A stretch of 64,000 nucleotides of DNA from an uncultured Lachnospiraceae bacterium. GTDB taxonomy: Bacteria; Bacillota; Clostridia; Lachnospirales; Lachnospiraceae. A program made the translations under genes and the position numbers. A model generated the notes under the pieces. The model searched no databases, was not told the origin of the DNA, and worked only from the letters and a program-made list of their open reading frames with translations. This document shows positions 45,095-54,631 of the stretch, piece after piece; position 1 is the stretch's first letter; every line of letters begins with the position of its first letter. The stretch spans positions 43,173-107,172 of the forward strand of contig CANQBH010000003.1 of NCBI GenBank assembly GCA_947589155.1, in the 5' to 3' direction.

Positions 45095-46711
45095 TTAACC
45101 CCAATCATCGTTCAGCCAGTTACGCAGCAGCGCAGCCACCGCCTCCGGCTTTTCATCCACAAATTTCTCGATAAGGATACGCGCCTCGGATTTTTCGCTG
45201 AAGCCGATATCCTCCAGAGCAGATTCTTTCTGCGCTTCCAGAAGCGTCTCCACGGATACCTCCTCCTCGAGTTCTTCTTCCTCCTGCTCGGAACGCATCG
45301 TGCGGAATACGACGAAACCGAGCATGGCGAAGATCAGCACGGCCAGAAGGATCTGCAGATAATCCGTCAGCGTCCGTCCGCTTCCCTCGGAATACTGGAA
45401 CATCGGGATCTGATACGCGACGATCGAAATATTTTCTTCCGGAATGCCCGTCGCTCTTGAGACCATCGGGAAGAAATCCTCGTCCACGTCCGTCTTGATC
45501 CGCTCGCTGTTCTGCGCCACAAATTCGTCGAACGTCATATCGTCCAGCGTTCCGTTGGCTTCCAGTTCGTCTTCGTTATAGACCACATACGTCGCCGCCA
45601 CGACGGAGATCGTGGACGTTTCGTTGTTGATCTTGCCCACTTCGTGCGTGGTCCTTGTGATCGTTTCGCTCGGAATATAGTCCTCCGCGATATCCGAAGT
45701 CGTCGTCGACGTCGTCTCTGCGTCCGGCAGGACATAGGTCGTATCGTCGTCGTTGGTGTCCGTTCCCGGAACGCCGCCGACGCCGGTCGTGGATTCGGTC
45801 GTGGATTCGGTCCGGCTGTCCAGATAGCCCTGTGTCGCGCCGGCGTCCAACTGATCCTGATTCAGATAGTAAAGATAATCCTCGGTACTGATCTGATCGA
45901 AATTCATGTCCAGATTCATGGCGACTTCCACATTGTCGTAGACGTCCGTGCCAAGAATCACGCTCTTGACTTCGCTTGCGACATGGTTCTCGGCCTTCTG
46001 GCGGATGTTCTGGTTGCCGGAGGCCTGTCCGGATGCGGAAGATTCGTTTCCGCCGGAGAACAGCACCTGTCCGTCACCGTCTAAGATCAGGACGTTATCC
46101 GTCGTCTTGTTGCCGAGCTCGGTCGCGATGTATTTTGCAATTCCCGCCGCCTGTTCTTCATCCATCTCGTCGTTGAGCGTCAGGATGACGCTGGCGTATG
46201 CCTCCAGCCCCTTGGTGATGATCGTTCCGTCGTCGTCCGGAATGTTTAGCGTCACATCCGCTGCGGAGACGGAGGAGATCGTCTCAAGGCTGTCGGCGAA
46301 TTTTTCTTCGAGGTATAACTGATATTTTTTCTTTTTGTCCGCTTCCGTCGTGCTGAAACTGCCGTCTAACACATCGTCCATGCTGTAACCGTCGGACGGG
46401 ATATTGTTGGTGCCAAGCAGGATGTTGGCCTCCGCTTCGTCCTCCTGATCGATATAGTACGTCAGGCCGTCGTCCGACGTCTCGTAGGCAATGTTTTCGC
46501 CGTCCAGAAGTTCTTTCACGGTCGACGCTTCCTCCGCGGACGTACACGCGCGCAACTGGATCATGGTCGGCCGCGTCACCGCAAAGGCCAGCAGGCCGAA
46601 AGCGATCACAACGATCGCTGCGAGACTGATGATCAGGGTCTTTTGGCGCGTTGTGAATTTTTTCCACCACTCCTGTATTCTGTTGATGATCTGTTGTAAC
46701 TGTTCTGGCAT
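45095..46711 (-). CDS. fliF: Flagellar M-ring protein FliF
   Basis: Two TM; YQLYLEEKFADSLETI..; TRTTHEVGKINNETSTISVVAATYV. Confidence 0.96.
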   Translation of the reverse strand: MPEQLQQIINRIQEWWKKFTTRQKTLIISLAAIVVIAFGLLAFAVTRPTMIQLRACTSAEEASTVKELLDGENIAYETSDDGLTYYIDQEDEAEANILLGTNNIPSDGYSMDDVLDGSFSTTEADKKKKYQLYLEEKFADSLETISSVSAADVTLNIPDDDGTIITKGLEAYASVILTLNDEMDEEQAAGIAKYIATELGNKTTDNVLILDGDGQVLFSGGNESSASGQASGNQNIRQKAENHVASEVKSVILGTDVYDNVEVAMNLDMNFDQISTEDYLYYLNQDQLDAGATQGYLDSRTESTTESTTGVGGVPGTDTNDDDTTYVLPDAETTSTTTSDIAEDYIPSETITRTTHEVGKINNETSTISVVAATYVVYNEDELEANGTLDDMTFDEFVAQNSERIKTDVDEDFFPMVSRATGIPEENISIVAYQIPMFQYSEGSGRTLTDYLQILLAVLIFAMLGFVVFRTMRSEQEEEELEEEVSVETLLEAQKESALEDIGFSEKSEARILIEKFVDEKPEAVAALLRNWLNDDWG

Positions 46712-46749
46712 CTCTTACCTCAATTCTCCTGTCCGTGGAAAGCGTTACA

Positions 46750-47052
46750 CTAAATCTGCATATTCATGATGTTGTTATAGGCTTCGATGAAGCGGTCCCT
46801 GACGGCTATGGTATATTGCAGCGCGATATTGGCTTTCTGCTCCGCGATCATCAGGTCGTGGACGTTATCGGATTCGCCGAGCATAAACGAGATCTCCTGC
46901 GCATTTGCATCATGCTGCAGCTGATCGGTCTCTTTGACCAGCCCCATGACCGAATCCAAGACCTTGTCAAACCCCTCGCCCGCGGAAGAACGCGTCGGCG
47001 AAGGCGACGCCTGCGGCGCTGCGTATAAATTAGAAACAGATGAAATATCCAT
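46750..47052 (-). CDS. fliE: Flagellar hook-basal body complex protein FliE
   Basis: GEGFDKVLDSVMGLVKETDQLQHDANAQEISFMLGESDNVHDLMIAEQKANIALQYTIAVRDRFIEAYNNIMNMQI. Confidence 0.97.
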   Translation of the reverse strand: MDISSVSNLYAAPQASPSPTRSSAGEGFDKVLDSVMGLVKETDQLQHDANAQEISFMLGESDNVHDLMIAEQKANIALQYTIAVRDRFIEAYNNIMNMQI

Positions 47053-47086
47053 GACTTCCTCCTATGGTAAGGACAAATGCGCCCGC

Positions 47087-47530
47087 CTACCGGCTTCCGA
47101 TCTGAAGGCCGGCCTGTACCATGCCCTTTAACGCCTCGAACGCCGTCGCGTTCGCCTCGTAGGCGCGGCTGCTGTCGATCAGGTTCGTCATCTCCGTGAC
47201 CGTATTGACGTTCGGACGGAGCACATAGCCGTTTTCGTCCGCGTCCGGATGGCTCGGATCATACGTCATCAGAAAATCCGTCTCCGTGTCTTCGGATACG
47301 CGCGACACCTTGACGCCGTTCCCCTGAAAATGCGTCGTGTCCGCCAGAATATCCGCAAACGACGGCTTCAGGACCTTTTCCTGAAACGTCACGATCTTCC
47401 GGCGGTACGGCGTGCCGTCCTCCGTGCGGGTCGTATTGACGTTCGCGATATTTTCCGCGATCGTATCCATCCGAAAGCGCTGCGCGGTCATGCCGGAAGC
47501 GCAGATGTCAAATGATTGAAACAGTCCCAT
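47087..47530 (-). CDS. flgC: Flagellar basal-body rod protein FlgC
   Basis: SFDICASGMTAQRFRMDTIAENIANVNTTRTEDGTPYRRKIVTFQE. Confidence 0.98.
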   Translation of the reverse strand: MGLFQSFDICASGMTAQRFRMDTIAENIANVNTTRTEDGTPYRRKIVTFQEKVLKPSFADILADTTHFQGNGVKVSRVSEDTETDFLMTYDPSHPDADENGYVLRPNVNTVTEMTNLIDSSRAYEANATAFEALKGMVQAGLQIGSR

Positions 47531-47541
47531 CGTCTACCTCC

Positions 47542-47931
47542 TTACTTGAGCACGGATGAAAACCGGCTGAATTCCTGCGTCACTGCGGAAGTCAGCGTCT
47601 GATAACGCAGCTGTTCCGACGCGAGTTCCACATTTTCCGTATCTACATCAACGTTGTTACGGTCCAAACGGTACGAATAGGAACCGTAATCCGTATATAC
47701 ATTCGCTTCCAGAGAATCCAGCGATACCCGATCCACCGCCTTCTGCAGCGACGACGTATGCGTGCTGCGCAGTTCATGCTCCAAGATATCCTGAAACTCC
47801 ACGTCCTGCCGCTTGTACCCCGGCGTGTCCACGTTCGCCAGATTGTTGGCGATCGTCGTCTGCCGCAGCCAGCTGGCGTCCGCAGCACGATCCAGTACAT
47901 TGATAAAATCAAAGGAATTTGATTGAAGCAT
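47542..47931 (-). CDS. flgB: Flagellar basal-body rod protein FlgB
   Basis: ASWLRQTTIANNLANVDTPGYKRQDVEFQDILEHEL; start at MLQSNSF with GGAGGG RBS. Confidence 0.97.
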   Translation of the reverse strand: MLQSNSFDFINVLDRAADASWLRQTTIANNLANVDTPGYKRQDVEFQDILEHELRSTHTSSLQKAVDRVSLDSLEANVYTDYGSYSYRLDRNNVDVDTENVELASEQLRYQTLTSAVTQEFSRFSSVLK

Positions 47932-47972
47932 AGCCCCTCCTTCCAGGCGCACGATCCGCCTAATCATATTTT

Positions 47973-48000
47973 ATTATAAAGTATATTTGCAAAAACACAA
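47973..48000 (-). promoter_or_regulatory. Predicted sigma-A promoter of the fla/che operon (TTGTGT-N16-TATAAT)
   Basis: -35 at 47995-48000, -10 at 47973-47978 on minus strand. Confidence 0.65.
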
Positions 48001-48055
48001 GCATTTTTTACATTATATTGTGTTTTTTTGTCGAAGCAGGCACAAGAATTTGTGC
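47991..48055. promoter_or_regulatory. Cluster of inverted repeats with TTGTG/CACAA half-sites upstream of flgB
   Basis: AAAAACACAA (47991-48000) / TTGTGTTTTT (48018-48027) perfect 10-bp arms; GCACAA-GAAT-TTGTGC (48040-48055) perfect 6-bp arms. Confidence 0.5.
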
Positions 48056-48100
48056 AAAAAGTTTTTCCCAGTTTTTCCTTATCTTTCCTTTGGAGAACAA

Positions 48101-48130
48101 AAAAAGACTTATGCTTCCATAAGTCCTTTT
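48101..48130 (-). terminator. Intrinsic terminator downstream of codY
   Basis: Perfect 8-bp stem GACTTATG-GAAG-CATAAGTC (minus strand) followed by TTTTTTT; T-run also on the other side. Confidence 0.85.
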
Positions 48131-48202
48131 ATCCCTTCTCATCCCTGATAAAACCGTATGTTTTATATATGTTATCGGCGTCCGCCGCAAAAACCTTAAT
48201 CC

Positions 48203-48979
48203 CTAGCGGCTGCGCTTGACCTGTTCCATTTCATCGAAGACCGCGTCGTTGAGGACCTTGATGTAGGTGCCCTTCATTCCGGACGACCGCGATTCGATCA
48301 CGCCGGCGCTCTCAAACTTGCGCAGTGCGTTGACGATGACCGAGCGCGTGATCCCGACCCGATCGGCGATCTTTGATGCGACAAGGATCCCTTCGCTGCC
48401 CTCGAGTTCGTCAAAGATGTGGACGATGGCTTCCATCTCTGAATAAGAAAGCGTGCTGATGGCGGAGCGCACGATCTGCACTTTGCGGCTCTCCTCCGCG
48501 CTTTCTTCATTGACGGAGCGCATCATCTCCAGACCGACGACAGTCGTGCCGTATTCGCAGAGGATGATGTCGTCAATATCGTATTGCTTTTCAAAGCGGT
48601 AAACAAAGAGGGTGCCGAGCCTCTCGCCCGCAATATCGAGCGGCGCGATGATCGCCGCGTAGCGGTTGATCTGCTCCTGCTCAAACCCCAGCGTCTGAAG
48701 ATTGACGTTTTCTTTTGTGGAGAGGACGCCGAGCAGCCTCTCGTTTAAGAGCGGGTCGATGAAACCGCCCACTTCGTCGGTGATGAGTTCCGTGATCTCG
48801 GGCGAACTCCCGCAACTGCTGACGCCCAGCACCTTGCCTTTCTTGCTGATCACAAGGATGTTGGAATTTAAGATGTCGGTCAGGACCTGACAGATATCGT
48901 TGAAGACCACCTTCGAGGTATTGTTGTTGTGCAGTAATTTGCCGATCTTTCTGGTCTTATCCAATAGTTGTACGCTCAT
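48203..48979 (-). CDS. codY: GTP-sensing global transcriptional regulator CodY
   Basis: MSVQLLDKTRKIGKLLHNNN...LSYSEMEAIVHIFDELEGSEGILVASKIADRVGITRSVIVNALRKFESAGVIESRSSGMKGTYIKVLN. Confidence 0.97.
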   Translation of the reverse strand: MSVQLLDKTRKIGKLLHNNNTSKVVFNDICQVLTDILNSNILVISKKGKVLGVSSCGSSPEITELITDEVGGFIDPLLNERLLGVLSTKENVNLQTLGFEQEQINRYAAIIAPLDIAGERLGTLFVYRFEKQYDIDDIILCEYGTTVVGLEMMRSVNEESAEESRKVQIVRSAISTLSYSEMEAIVHIFDELEGSEGILVASKIADRVGITRSVIVNALRKFESAGVIESRSSGMKGTYIKVLNDAVFDEMEQVKRSR

Positions 48980-49031
48980 GCTCTACCTCCGGGCAGCCTT
49001 TCTCTCCTGTAAGTCGATCTATCTGATGAAA

Positions 49032-49060
49032 ATTTTAACACCATTTGCGCCAAACTGCAA
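49032..49060 (-). promoter_or_regulatory. Predicted sigma-A promoter of codY (TTGCAG-N17-TAAAAT)
   Basis: -35 at 49055-49060, -10 at 49032-49037 on minus strand. Confidence 0.65.
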
Positions 49061-49061
49061 G

Positions 49062-49076
49062 AAATATCTGAAAATT
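49062..49076. promoter_or_regulatory. Candidate CodY box (AAATATCTGAAAATT, 2 mismatches to AATTTTCWGAAAATT)
   Basis: Hand alignment to the published consensus; abuts the predicted codY -35. Confidence 0.6.
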
Positions 49077-49088
49077 CAGAATACGGAA

Positions 49089-51161
49089 TTATTTTTCTGC
49101 CGTCTCGACATAACGGCAGTCTTCGTTGGCGCAGGCCAGTTTGCTGCCTTTTGCCACCATGTAGCCGCCGCACTTCGGGCATTTCTTTTCCACCGGACGC
49201 GCCCACGACATGAAATCACAGTCCGGATGGTTGACGCATCCGTAAAAGCGCCGGCCTTTTTTGGATTTTTTGATCACGATGTCGCCGCCGCACTTCGGGC
49301 AGGAAACGCCGATCTTTTCCAGATACGGCTTGGTATTTCGGCAGTCCGGAAAGCCGGGGCACGCGAGGAACTTGCCGTGCGGCCCGTACTTGATCACCAT
49401 GTTGCGCCCGCATTCCTCGCAGATCACGTCCGTCACCTCGTCGGCGATCTGCACCTTCTCCAAATCTTTCTGGGCAATGCGCACCGCTTCTTCCAGATCC
49501 GGATAAAAATTGCTGATGACCGATTTCCATGTAACGCTGCCCTCCTCGATCTTATCCAAAAGTTCTTCGAGATTGGCGGTGAAATGCTCGTCTACGATCG
49601 TCGGGAACGAATCGCGCATGATTCCGTTGACCACGTCGCCCAGTTCCGTCACATAGAGGTTTTTCCCCTCTTTGGTGACGTAACGGCGCTTGAGCAGCGT
49701 GGAGATGATCGGCGAATAGGTGCTCGGGCGGCCGATCCCGAGTTCTTCGAGCGTCCGCACTAAAGACGCTTCGGTAAAGTGCGGCAGCGCCTGCGTCAAA
49801 TGCTGCTTCTCGTCGAACGACAGAAGGCGCAGGCGGCTGTCCTCCGAAAGCCCGTGCGCGCTCAGCACCTTATCTTCCTTTTCCTCATCCGCCTCGGTAT
49901 AGACCAGCATATAGCCGTCAAAGACCCGCTTGGAATCGGAAACGGTAAAGATATAGTCGCCCGCCGCGATCTTTACGGACGCCGTCTCGTAGCGCGCCGC
50001 GCTCATCCGGCTTGCCGCAAAGCGCTTCCAGATCAGCTGATAGAGCCGGAACTGGTCGCGGGAGAGGGAGTCTTTGATTTCCGAAGGCGTCCGCGTGATA
50101 TCGGAAGGCCGGATCGCCTCGTGGGCGTCCTGCACCTTGCCCTGCGACCGGCGGCTCTCCGAATCGCCGTCCCGCAGATAAGCGGCGCCGTACTGCTGCG
50201 TGATGAACGAAGCGGCCGCGGCTTTCGCCTCCTCGGAGACACGCACGGAATCCGTCCTGAGGTAGGTGATGAGGCCGACGGTACCGACGCCTTTGACGTC
50301 GACGCCCTCGTATAACTGCTGCGCGATACGCATCGTCTTCTGGATCGAAAAATTCAGCGCTTTGGACGCTTCCTGCTGTAACGTACTGGTGGTAAACGGC
50401 AGCGGCGCTTTCTTTTCACGGCTGCCCTTGCGGACGCTTTCGACGCTAAAAGCGGCGTCTTTTAATTCGCAGCAGATCTTATCGAGGCTTTCCTTGTCGT
50501 CGATATCGAGTTTTCCTTCCTTATTGCCGTAAAACTTGGCCGTGACGGGCTGTTTTGCGCCGGACTGCTCCAATACCGCGTCCAGCGTATAATATTCCCG
50601 CGGCACAAACGCCTCGATCTCCGCCTCGCGGTCGCAGATGATCCGCAGCGCGACCGACTGCACGCGGCCCGCGCTCAGCCCTCGCTTGACCTTCGCCCAG
50701 AGGAGCGGACTGATCCGGTAGCCCACCATACGGTCCAGCATCCTCCGCGCCTGCTGGGAATCGACAAGGTTCATGTCGATCCCGCGCGGATTCTTTAAGG
50801 AATTTTTCACCGCGTTCTTTGTGATCTCGTTGAAGGTGATACGGGAGACGTCCCTGCCTTCCAGATTCAGCGCCTTGGTCAGATGCCATGAGATCGCCTC
50901 GCCCTCGCGGTCCGGGTCGGTCGCCAGATAGATCTTATCCGCTTTTTTCGCTTCCTTCCGCAGATCCGCAAGGATCCCGCCCTTGCCGCGGATCGTAATG
51001 TATTTCGGCTCGAAGCCGTTCTCCGGATCGAACCCCAGCTGGCTTTTCGGGAGATCGCGGACATGCCCGTTGGAGGCCATGACCTCGTAGTTCTTCCCGA
51101 GAAATTTTTTGATGGTCTTGACTTTCGCCGGTGATTCCACGATCACAAGATACTTTGCCAT
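49089..51161 (-). CDS. topA: DNA topoisomerase I
   Basis: MAKYLVIVESPAKVKTIKKFLGKNYEVMASNGHVRDLPKS; three C-terminal zinc-finger segments. Confidence 0.98.
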   Translation of the reverse strand: MAKYLVIVESPAKVKTIKKFLGKNYEVMASNGHVRDLPKSQLGFDPENGFEPKYITIRGKGGILADLRKEAKKADKIYLATDPDREGEAISWHLTKALNLEGRDVSRITFNEITKNAVKNSLKNPRGIDMNLVDSQQARRMLDRMVGYRISPLLWAKVKRGLSAGRVQSVALRIICDREAEIEAFVPREYYTLDAVLEQSGAKQPVTAKFYGNKEGKLDIDDKESLDKICCELKDAAFSVESVRKGSREKKAPLPFTTSTLQQEASKALNFSIQKTMRIAQQLYEGVDVKGVGTVGLITYLRTDSVRVSEEAKAAAASFITQQYGAAYLRDGDSESRRSQGKVQDAHEAIRPSDITRTPSEIKDSLSRDQFRLYQLIWKRFAASRMSAARYETASVKIAAGDYIFTVSDSKRVFDGYMLVYTEADEEKEDKVLSAHGLSEDSRLRLLSFDEKQHLTQALPHFTEASLVRTLEELGIGRPSTYSPIISTLLKRRYVTKEGKNLYVTELGDVVNGIMRDSFPTIVDEHFTANLEELLDKIEEGSVTWKSVISNFYPDLEEAVRIAQKDLEKVQIADEVTDVICEECGRNMVIKYGPHGKFLACPGFPDCRNTKPYLEKIGVSCPKCGGDIVIKKSKKGRRFYGCVNHPDCDFMSWARPVEKKCPKCGGYMVAKGSKLACANEDCRYVETAEK

Positions 51162-51185
51162 ACTCCGCTCCTTATCGTTATGCGC

Positions 51186-52280
51186 CTAACGGCAGCGCAC
51201 ATATTGATTTTTGACATATTCCCGCAGAAAGCCCTTGTCGCACAGGTCCATGATAACGGACAAGAGCCGCAGGAGATCCATTCCGGTTTCTTCGCAGACG
51301 CTGTCCACGCTCTTCGGATACAAATCAAAGCAACTATACACCAACGTTTCTTCTTTTTCAAGAAAAATTTTTTCCTGCTTCGCCGCCTCCTTTGCCGCGT
51401 TTTTCCCGCGATCTCCGCAGAGCCCCCCGATAAATTCCTCCACGGAAAGGATCGGCTCCGCGCCCTGCCAGATCAGGCGGTTGCAGCCCGCGCTCAGCGG
51501 ATCCGTCACGCGCCCCGGCACGGCGTAGACGTCCCGCCCCTGTTCCAGCGCAAGTTCCGCGGTGATCAAAGAGCCGCTCTTTTCCTGCGCCTCCACCACG
51601 ATCACGCGGGACGCCATGCCGCTGATGATCCGGTTGCGCTGCGGGAAATGATAGGCCAGCGGAGGCGTCCCCGGCGGAAATTCCGAAAGGATACAGCCGT
51701 TGTTTCGGATCACGCGGCAGAGTTTTTCATGCTCCTTGGGGTAACACACGTCCACGCCGCACCCCAGCACCGCCACCGTCAAAGCGCCGCCCGCAAGACA
51801 GCCGCGGTGCGCTGCTCCGTCGATTCCCCGCGCCATACCGCTGACGACGGAAAAGCCCCTGCCCGCCAGCGCCCCCGCAAGTTCTTCCGCCATCTGCCTG
51901 CCGTAAGGGCTGCACCGCCTTGCGCCGACGATCGCCGTCAGATCCGCGTCTTCCGGCGGCAGCGTTCCGCTGACGTAGAGCCCGTAAGGCGCCTGATGGA
52001 TCCGGCGCAGCAGCAGCGGATAGCTCCGGTCTTCCTGCGTAACCATTGTGACGCCCGCTTCCGCGAAGCGCCGGTACGCCCCATCGAGTTCCCATGCGCC
52101 GCGCTGACGGACCACCTCCCCTGCTTTTTTTGCTCCGATGATCTGCCCGATCCGCTGCTCCGCGGCAAAAAAGACTTCCCGCGCGCCGCCGAGGCGTTCT
52201 GACAGCGCGCGCTTGTCTGTTTCCGAGATCCCTTTGACGTTCATCAGCCAATACCGATATTTCATAGGCACTCCTCCCAA
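51186..52280 (-). CDS. dprA: DNA-processing protein DprA
   Basis: LTAIVGARRCSPYGRQMAEELAGALAGRGFSVVSGMARGIDGAAHRGCLAGGALTVAVLGCGVDVCYP. Confidence 0.97.
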   Translation of the reverse strand: MGGVPMKYRYWLMNVKGISETDKRALSERLGGAREVFFAAEQRIGQIIGAKKAGEVVRQRGAWELDGAYRRFAEAGVTMVTQEDRSYPLLLRRIHQAPYGLYVSGTLPPEDADLTAIVGARRCSPYGRQMAEELAGALAGRGFSVVSGMARGIDGAAHRGCLAGGALTVAVLGCGVDVCYPKEHEKLCRVIRNNGCILSEFPPGTPPLAYHFPQRNRIISGMASRVIVVEAQEKSGSLITAELALEQGRDVYAVPGRVTDPLSAGCNRLIWQGAEPILSVEEFIGGLCGDRGKNAAKEAAKQEKIFLEKEETLVYSCFDLYPKSVDSVCEETGMDLLRLLSVIMDLCDKGFLREYVKNQYVRCR

Positions 52281-53791
52281 TATTCCCTGCCGAGGCTGCG
52301 GTAACAGGACGCTTCCTGCAGATGGCGGACGGCGATCCGCTCCTGCCCGTCCATGTCCGCGATCGTGCGCGCCACGCGCAGGATCTTGTGATAACTTCTC
52401 GCCGTCAGTTCCATCCTTTCGTACAGCGATTCCATATAGGCGGATTCGCGGCTTCCCAGCGCGCAGAATATCGGAAGAACGTCCGCCGGTATCGCGCTGT
52501 TAAAACGGATCTGCGTGCCCGCAAACCGCTCCCTCTGGATCGCATGCACCCGCACGACCCTCTCTCGGATCTGCGCGGAAGTTTCGTTTTCCTGCCGCCC
52601 GCCGGAAAGTTCGCGGTACGGCAGCGCGTCGACCCGCGTACAGATATCGATCCGGTCTACCAGAGGCCGGCTCAGTTTCTGCACATGGCGGCGGACGGAA
52701 GCCATCGTGCAGCGGCATTTCTCCAGATCCGGATAATAGCCGCAGTCGCACGGATTCATCGCCGCGACCAGAACGAAATCCGCAGGAAAACAGTAGACGC
52801 CGCTTGCGCGGGAGATCCGGATCTTCTTTTCCTCCAAAGGCTGCCGCAGGATCTCGAGCGTGCTTTTCCGAAACTCGGTCAGTTCGTCCAGAAACAGGAT
52901 CCCGCCGTGCGCCAGCGAGATCTCGCCCGGACGCGGCACGGCCCCGCCGCCGGTCAGTCCCTGCTCGGACACCGTATGGTGCGGACTGCGGAACGGGCGG
53001 CTCTCCATCAGCCCTTCCCGTTCCCCGAACATGCCGCACGCGCTGTATATCTTGGAAAGTTCAAGCTGTTCTTCCTCCGTCATCGGCGGAAGGATGGACG
53101 GGATACACTTCGCCGCCATCGTCTTTCCCGCGCCGGGCGGCCCGACGAGCAGCATATTGTGCATCCCGCTGATCGCCACTTCGCACGACCGCCGCAGCAG
53201 TTTCTGTCCGTTTAACATCGAAAAATCATAGGTCTTCCCCTGTTTTTTCTCCTTGGGCGCACGGCTTTTTTCCCTGTATTCGCCGCGGTTCAAAAAGGCC
53301 TCCGCCTCGCTAAGGTCGCCGACCGCGACGACGCGCATCCCCGGCACCAGCGCCGCTTCTTCGTGATTGTCTTCGGGCACGATACAGGTATCCATGCCGT
53401 TTTCCCTCGCCGCCATGACCATGGGCAGGATCCCGTCGACCGCCGCGACCTTCCCGTCAAGCGTGACCTCGCCCGCCAGCAGGATATGCGCCAGATCGTC
53501 CTTTTTTACGACGCCCATCGCCGCAAGCAGGGCGACGGCAACGGGCAGATCGAACGCCGCGCCGGATTTTCTGATATTCGCCGGAGAAAAATTGAGAGTG
53601 ATCCGCTTGATCGGCAGATGATATCCGCTGTTTTTGAGCGCCGTGCGCACGCGCTCCTTCGCTTCTTTGACCTCGGCGGCCAGAAAGCCCACCATCTCAA
53701 AGAGCGGCATTCCGTCGCTGATATCCGCTTCGACCGACACCATCCTTGAGTCGATCCCGCAGAGCGCGGCGGTATGAACCAAACTATACAT
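52262..53791 (-). CDS. comM: YifB/ComM family Mg-chelatase-like AAA ATPase
   Basis: MYSLVHTAALCGIDSRMVSVEADISDGMPLFEMVG; LLVGPPGAGKTMAAK. Confidence 0.95.
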   Translation of the reverse strand: MYSLVHTAALCGIDSRMVSVEADISDGMPLFEMVGFLAAEVKEAKERVRTALKNSGYHLPIKRITLNFSPANIRKSGAAFDLPVAVALLAAMGVVKKDDLAHILLAGEVTLDGKVAAVDGILPMVMAARENGMDTCIVPEDNHEEAALVPGMRVVAVGDLSEAEAFLNRGEYREKSRAPKEKKQGKTYDFSMLNGQKLLRRSCEVAISGMHNMLLVGPPGAGKTMAAKCIPSILPPMTEEEQLELSKIYSACGMFGEREGLMESRPFRSPHHTVSEQGLTGGGAVPRPGEISLAHGGILFLDELTEFRKSTLEILRQPLEEKKIRISRASGVYCFPADFVLVAAMNPCDCGYYPDLEKCRCTMASVRRHVQKLSRPLVDRIDICTRVDALPYRELSGGRQENETSAQIRERVVRVHAIQRERFAGTQIRFNSAIPADVLPIFCALGSRESAYMESLYERMELTARSYHKILRVARTIADMDGQERIAVRHLQEASCYRSLGREYWEECL

Positions 53792-53857
53792 ATTCCCCCA
53801 TTTCCGGAAAGTTCGTCAGAAACAACAAAAGAAGTAGAAAAACCTTCAAGAAAATAA

Positions 53858-53896
53858 AAAAAGATGGAATTATCGTAGCACAAATCCCATCTTTTT
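53858..53896 (-). terminator. Terminator-like hairpin downstream of sigK
   Basis: AAAAAGATGG (53858-53867) pairs perfectly with CCATCTTTTT (53887-53896). Confidence 0.55.
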
Positions 53897-53907
53897 CAAA
53901 CTGTTTT

Positions 53908-54540
53908 TTATTCATTTCTTTTGGTCAGCGCTTTTTTTAGTTTTGCGAGCGCCTTTTTTTCGATCCGTGAAACATAGGAACGGGAAATACCAAGTTCGCC
54001 CGCGATCTCCCGCTGCGTCGCCGTTTTCCTTCCGCCGAGGCCGTACCGCCTGCAGATGATCCCGTATTCCCGCGCGTCTAAGATCGAAGGGAGGACGCCG
54101 CGCAGACGGCGGATATTCTCCTGCTCCTCCATCCGCTCTACCACGTCCACCGGTTCGTCTTCCAAAACGTCGAACAGGCGGATCTGGTTCCCTTCCTTAT
54201 CCTGTCCGATGGGCTCATAGAGGGAAACGTCCCTTGCGCTCTTCCGCTTGCCCCGAAAATACATCAGTAATTCATTGTCAATGCAGCGCGCCGCATAAGT
54301 GGCCAGTTTATAGCCTTTGGAAGGATCGTAGGTATCGACCGCCTTTAACAGGCCGATCGTGCCGATCGATAAAAGGTCTTCCGCTTCTTCCGTGGGACTG
54401 TAATATTTTTTCGCCACATGCGCCACCAGCCGCATATTGTGTTCGATCAGTTTATGTTTCGCTTCCAGATTTCCCGCCGCCATAGCGTCCAAAAGAAGCC
54501 GTTCTTCTTCCGCAGTCAGTGGATTCAAAAATTCTTTCAA
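53908..54540 (-). CDS. sigK: RNA polymerase sporulation sigma factor SigK, without pro-sequence
   Basis: EAKHKLIEHNMRLVAHVAKKYYSPTEEAEDLLSIGTIGLLKAVDTYDPSKGYKLATYAARCIDNELLMYFRGKRKSARDVSLYEPIGQDKEGN; starts at TTG, in-frame TGA 9 nt upstream. Confidence 0.88.
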   Translation of the reverse strand: MKEFLNPLTAEEERLLLDAMAAGNLEAKHKLIEHNMRLVAHVAKKYYSPTEEAEDLLSIGTIGLLKAVDTYDPSKGYKLATYAARCIDNELLMYFRGKRKSARDVSLYEPIGQDKEGNQIRLFDVLEDEPVDVVERMEEQENIRRLRGVLPSILDAREYGIICRRYGLGGRKTATQREIAGELGISRSYVSRIEKKALAKLKKALTKRNE

Positions 54541-54631
54541 GCTTCCTCAAGAAATCATTTTTTATATTCTATGTCACCTTCTTTCATCAAGTGCCTTTCC
54601 ACCTCAACTTTTGCCGCGGACGCGCTTTGCC

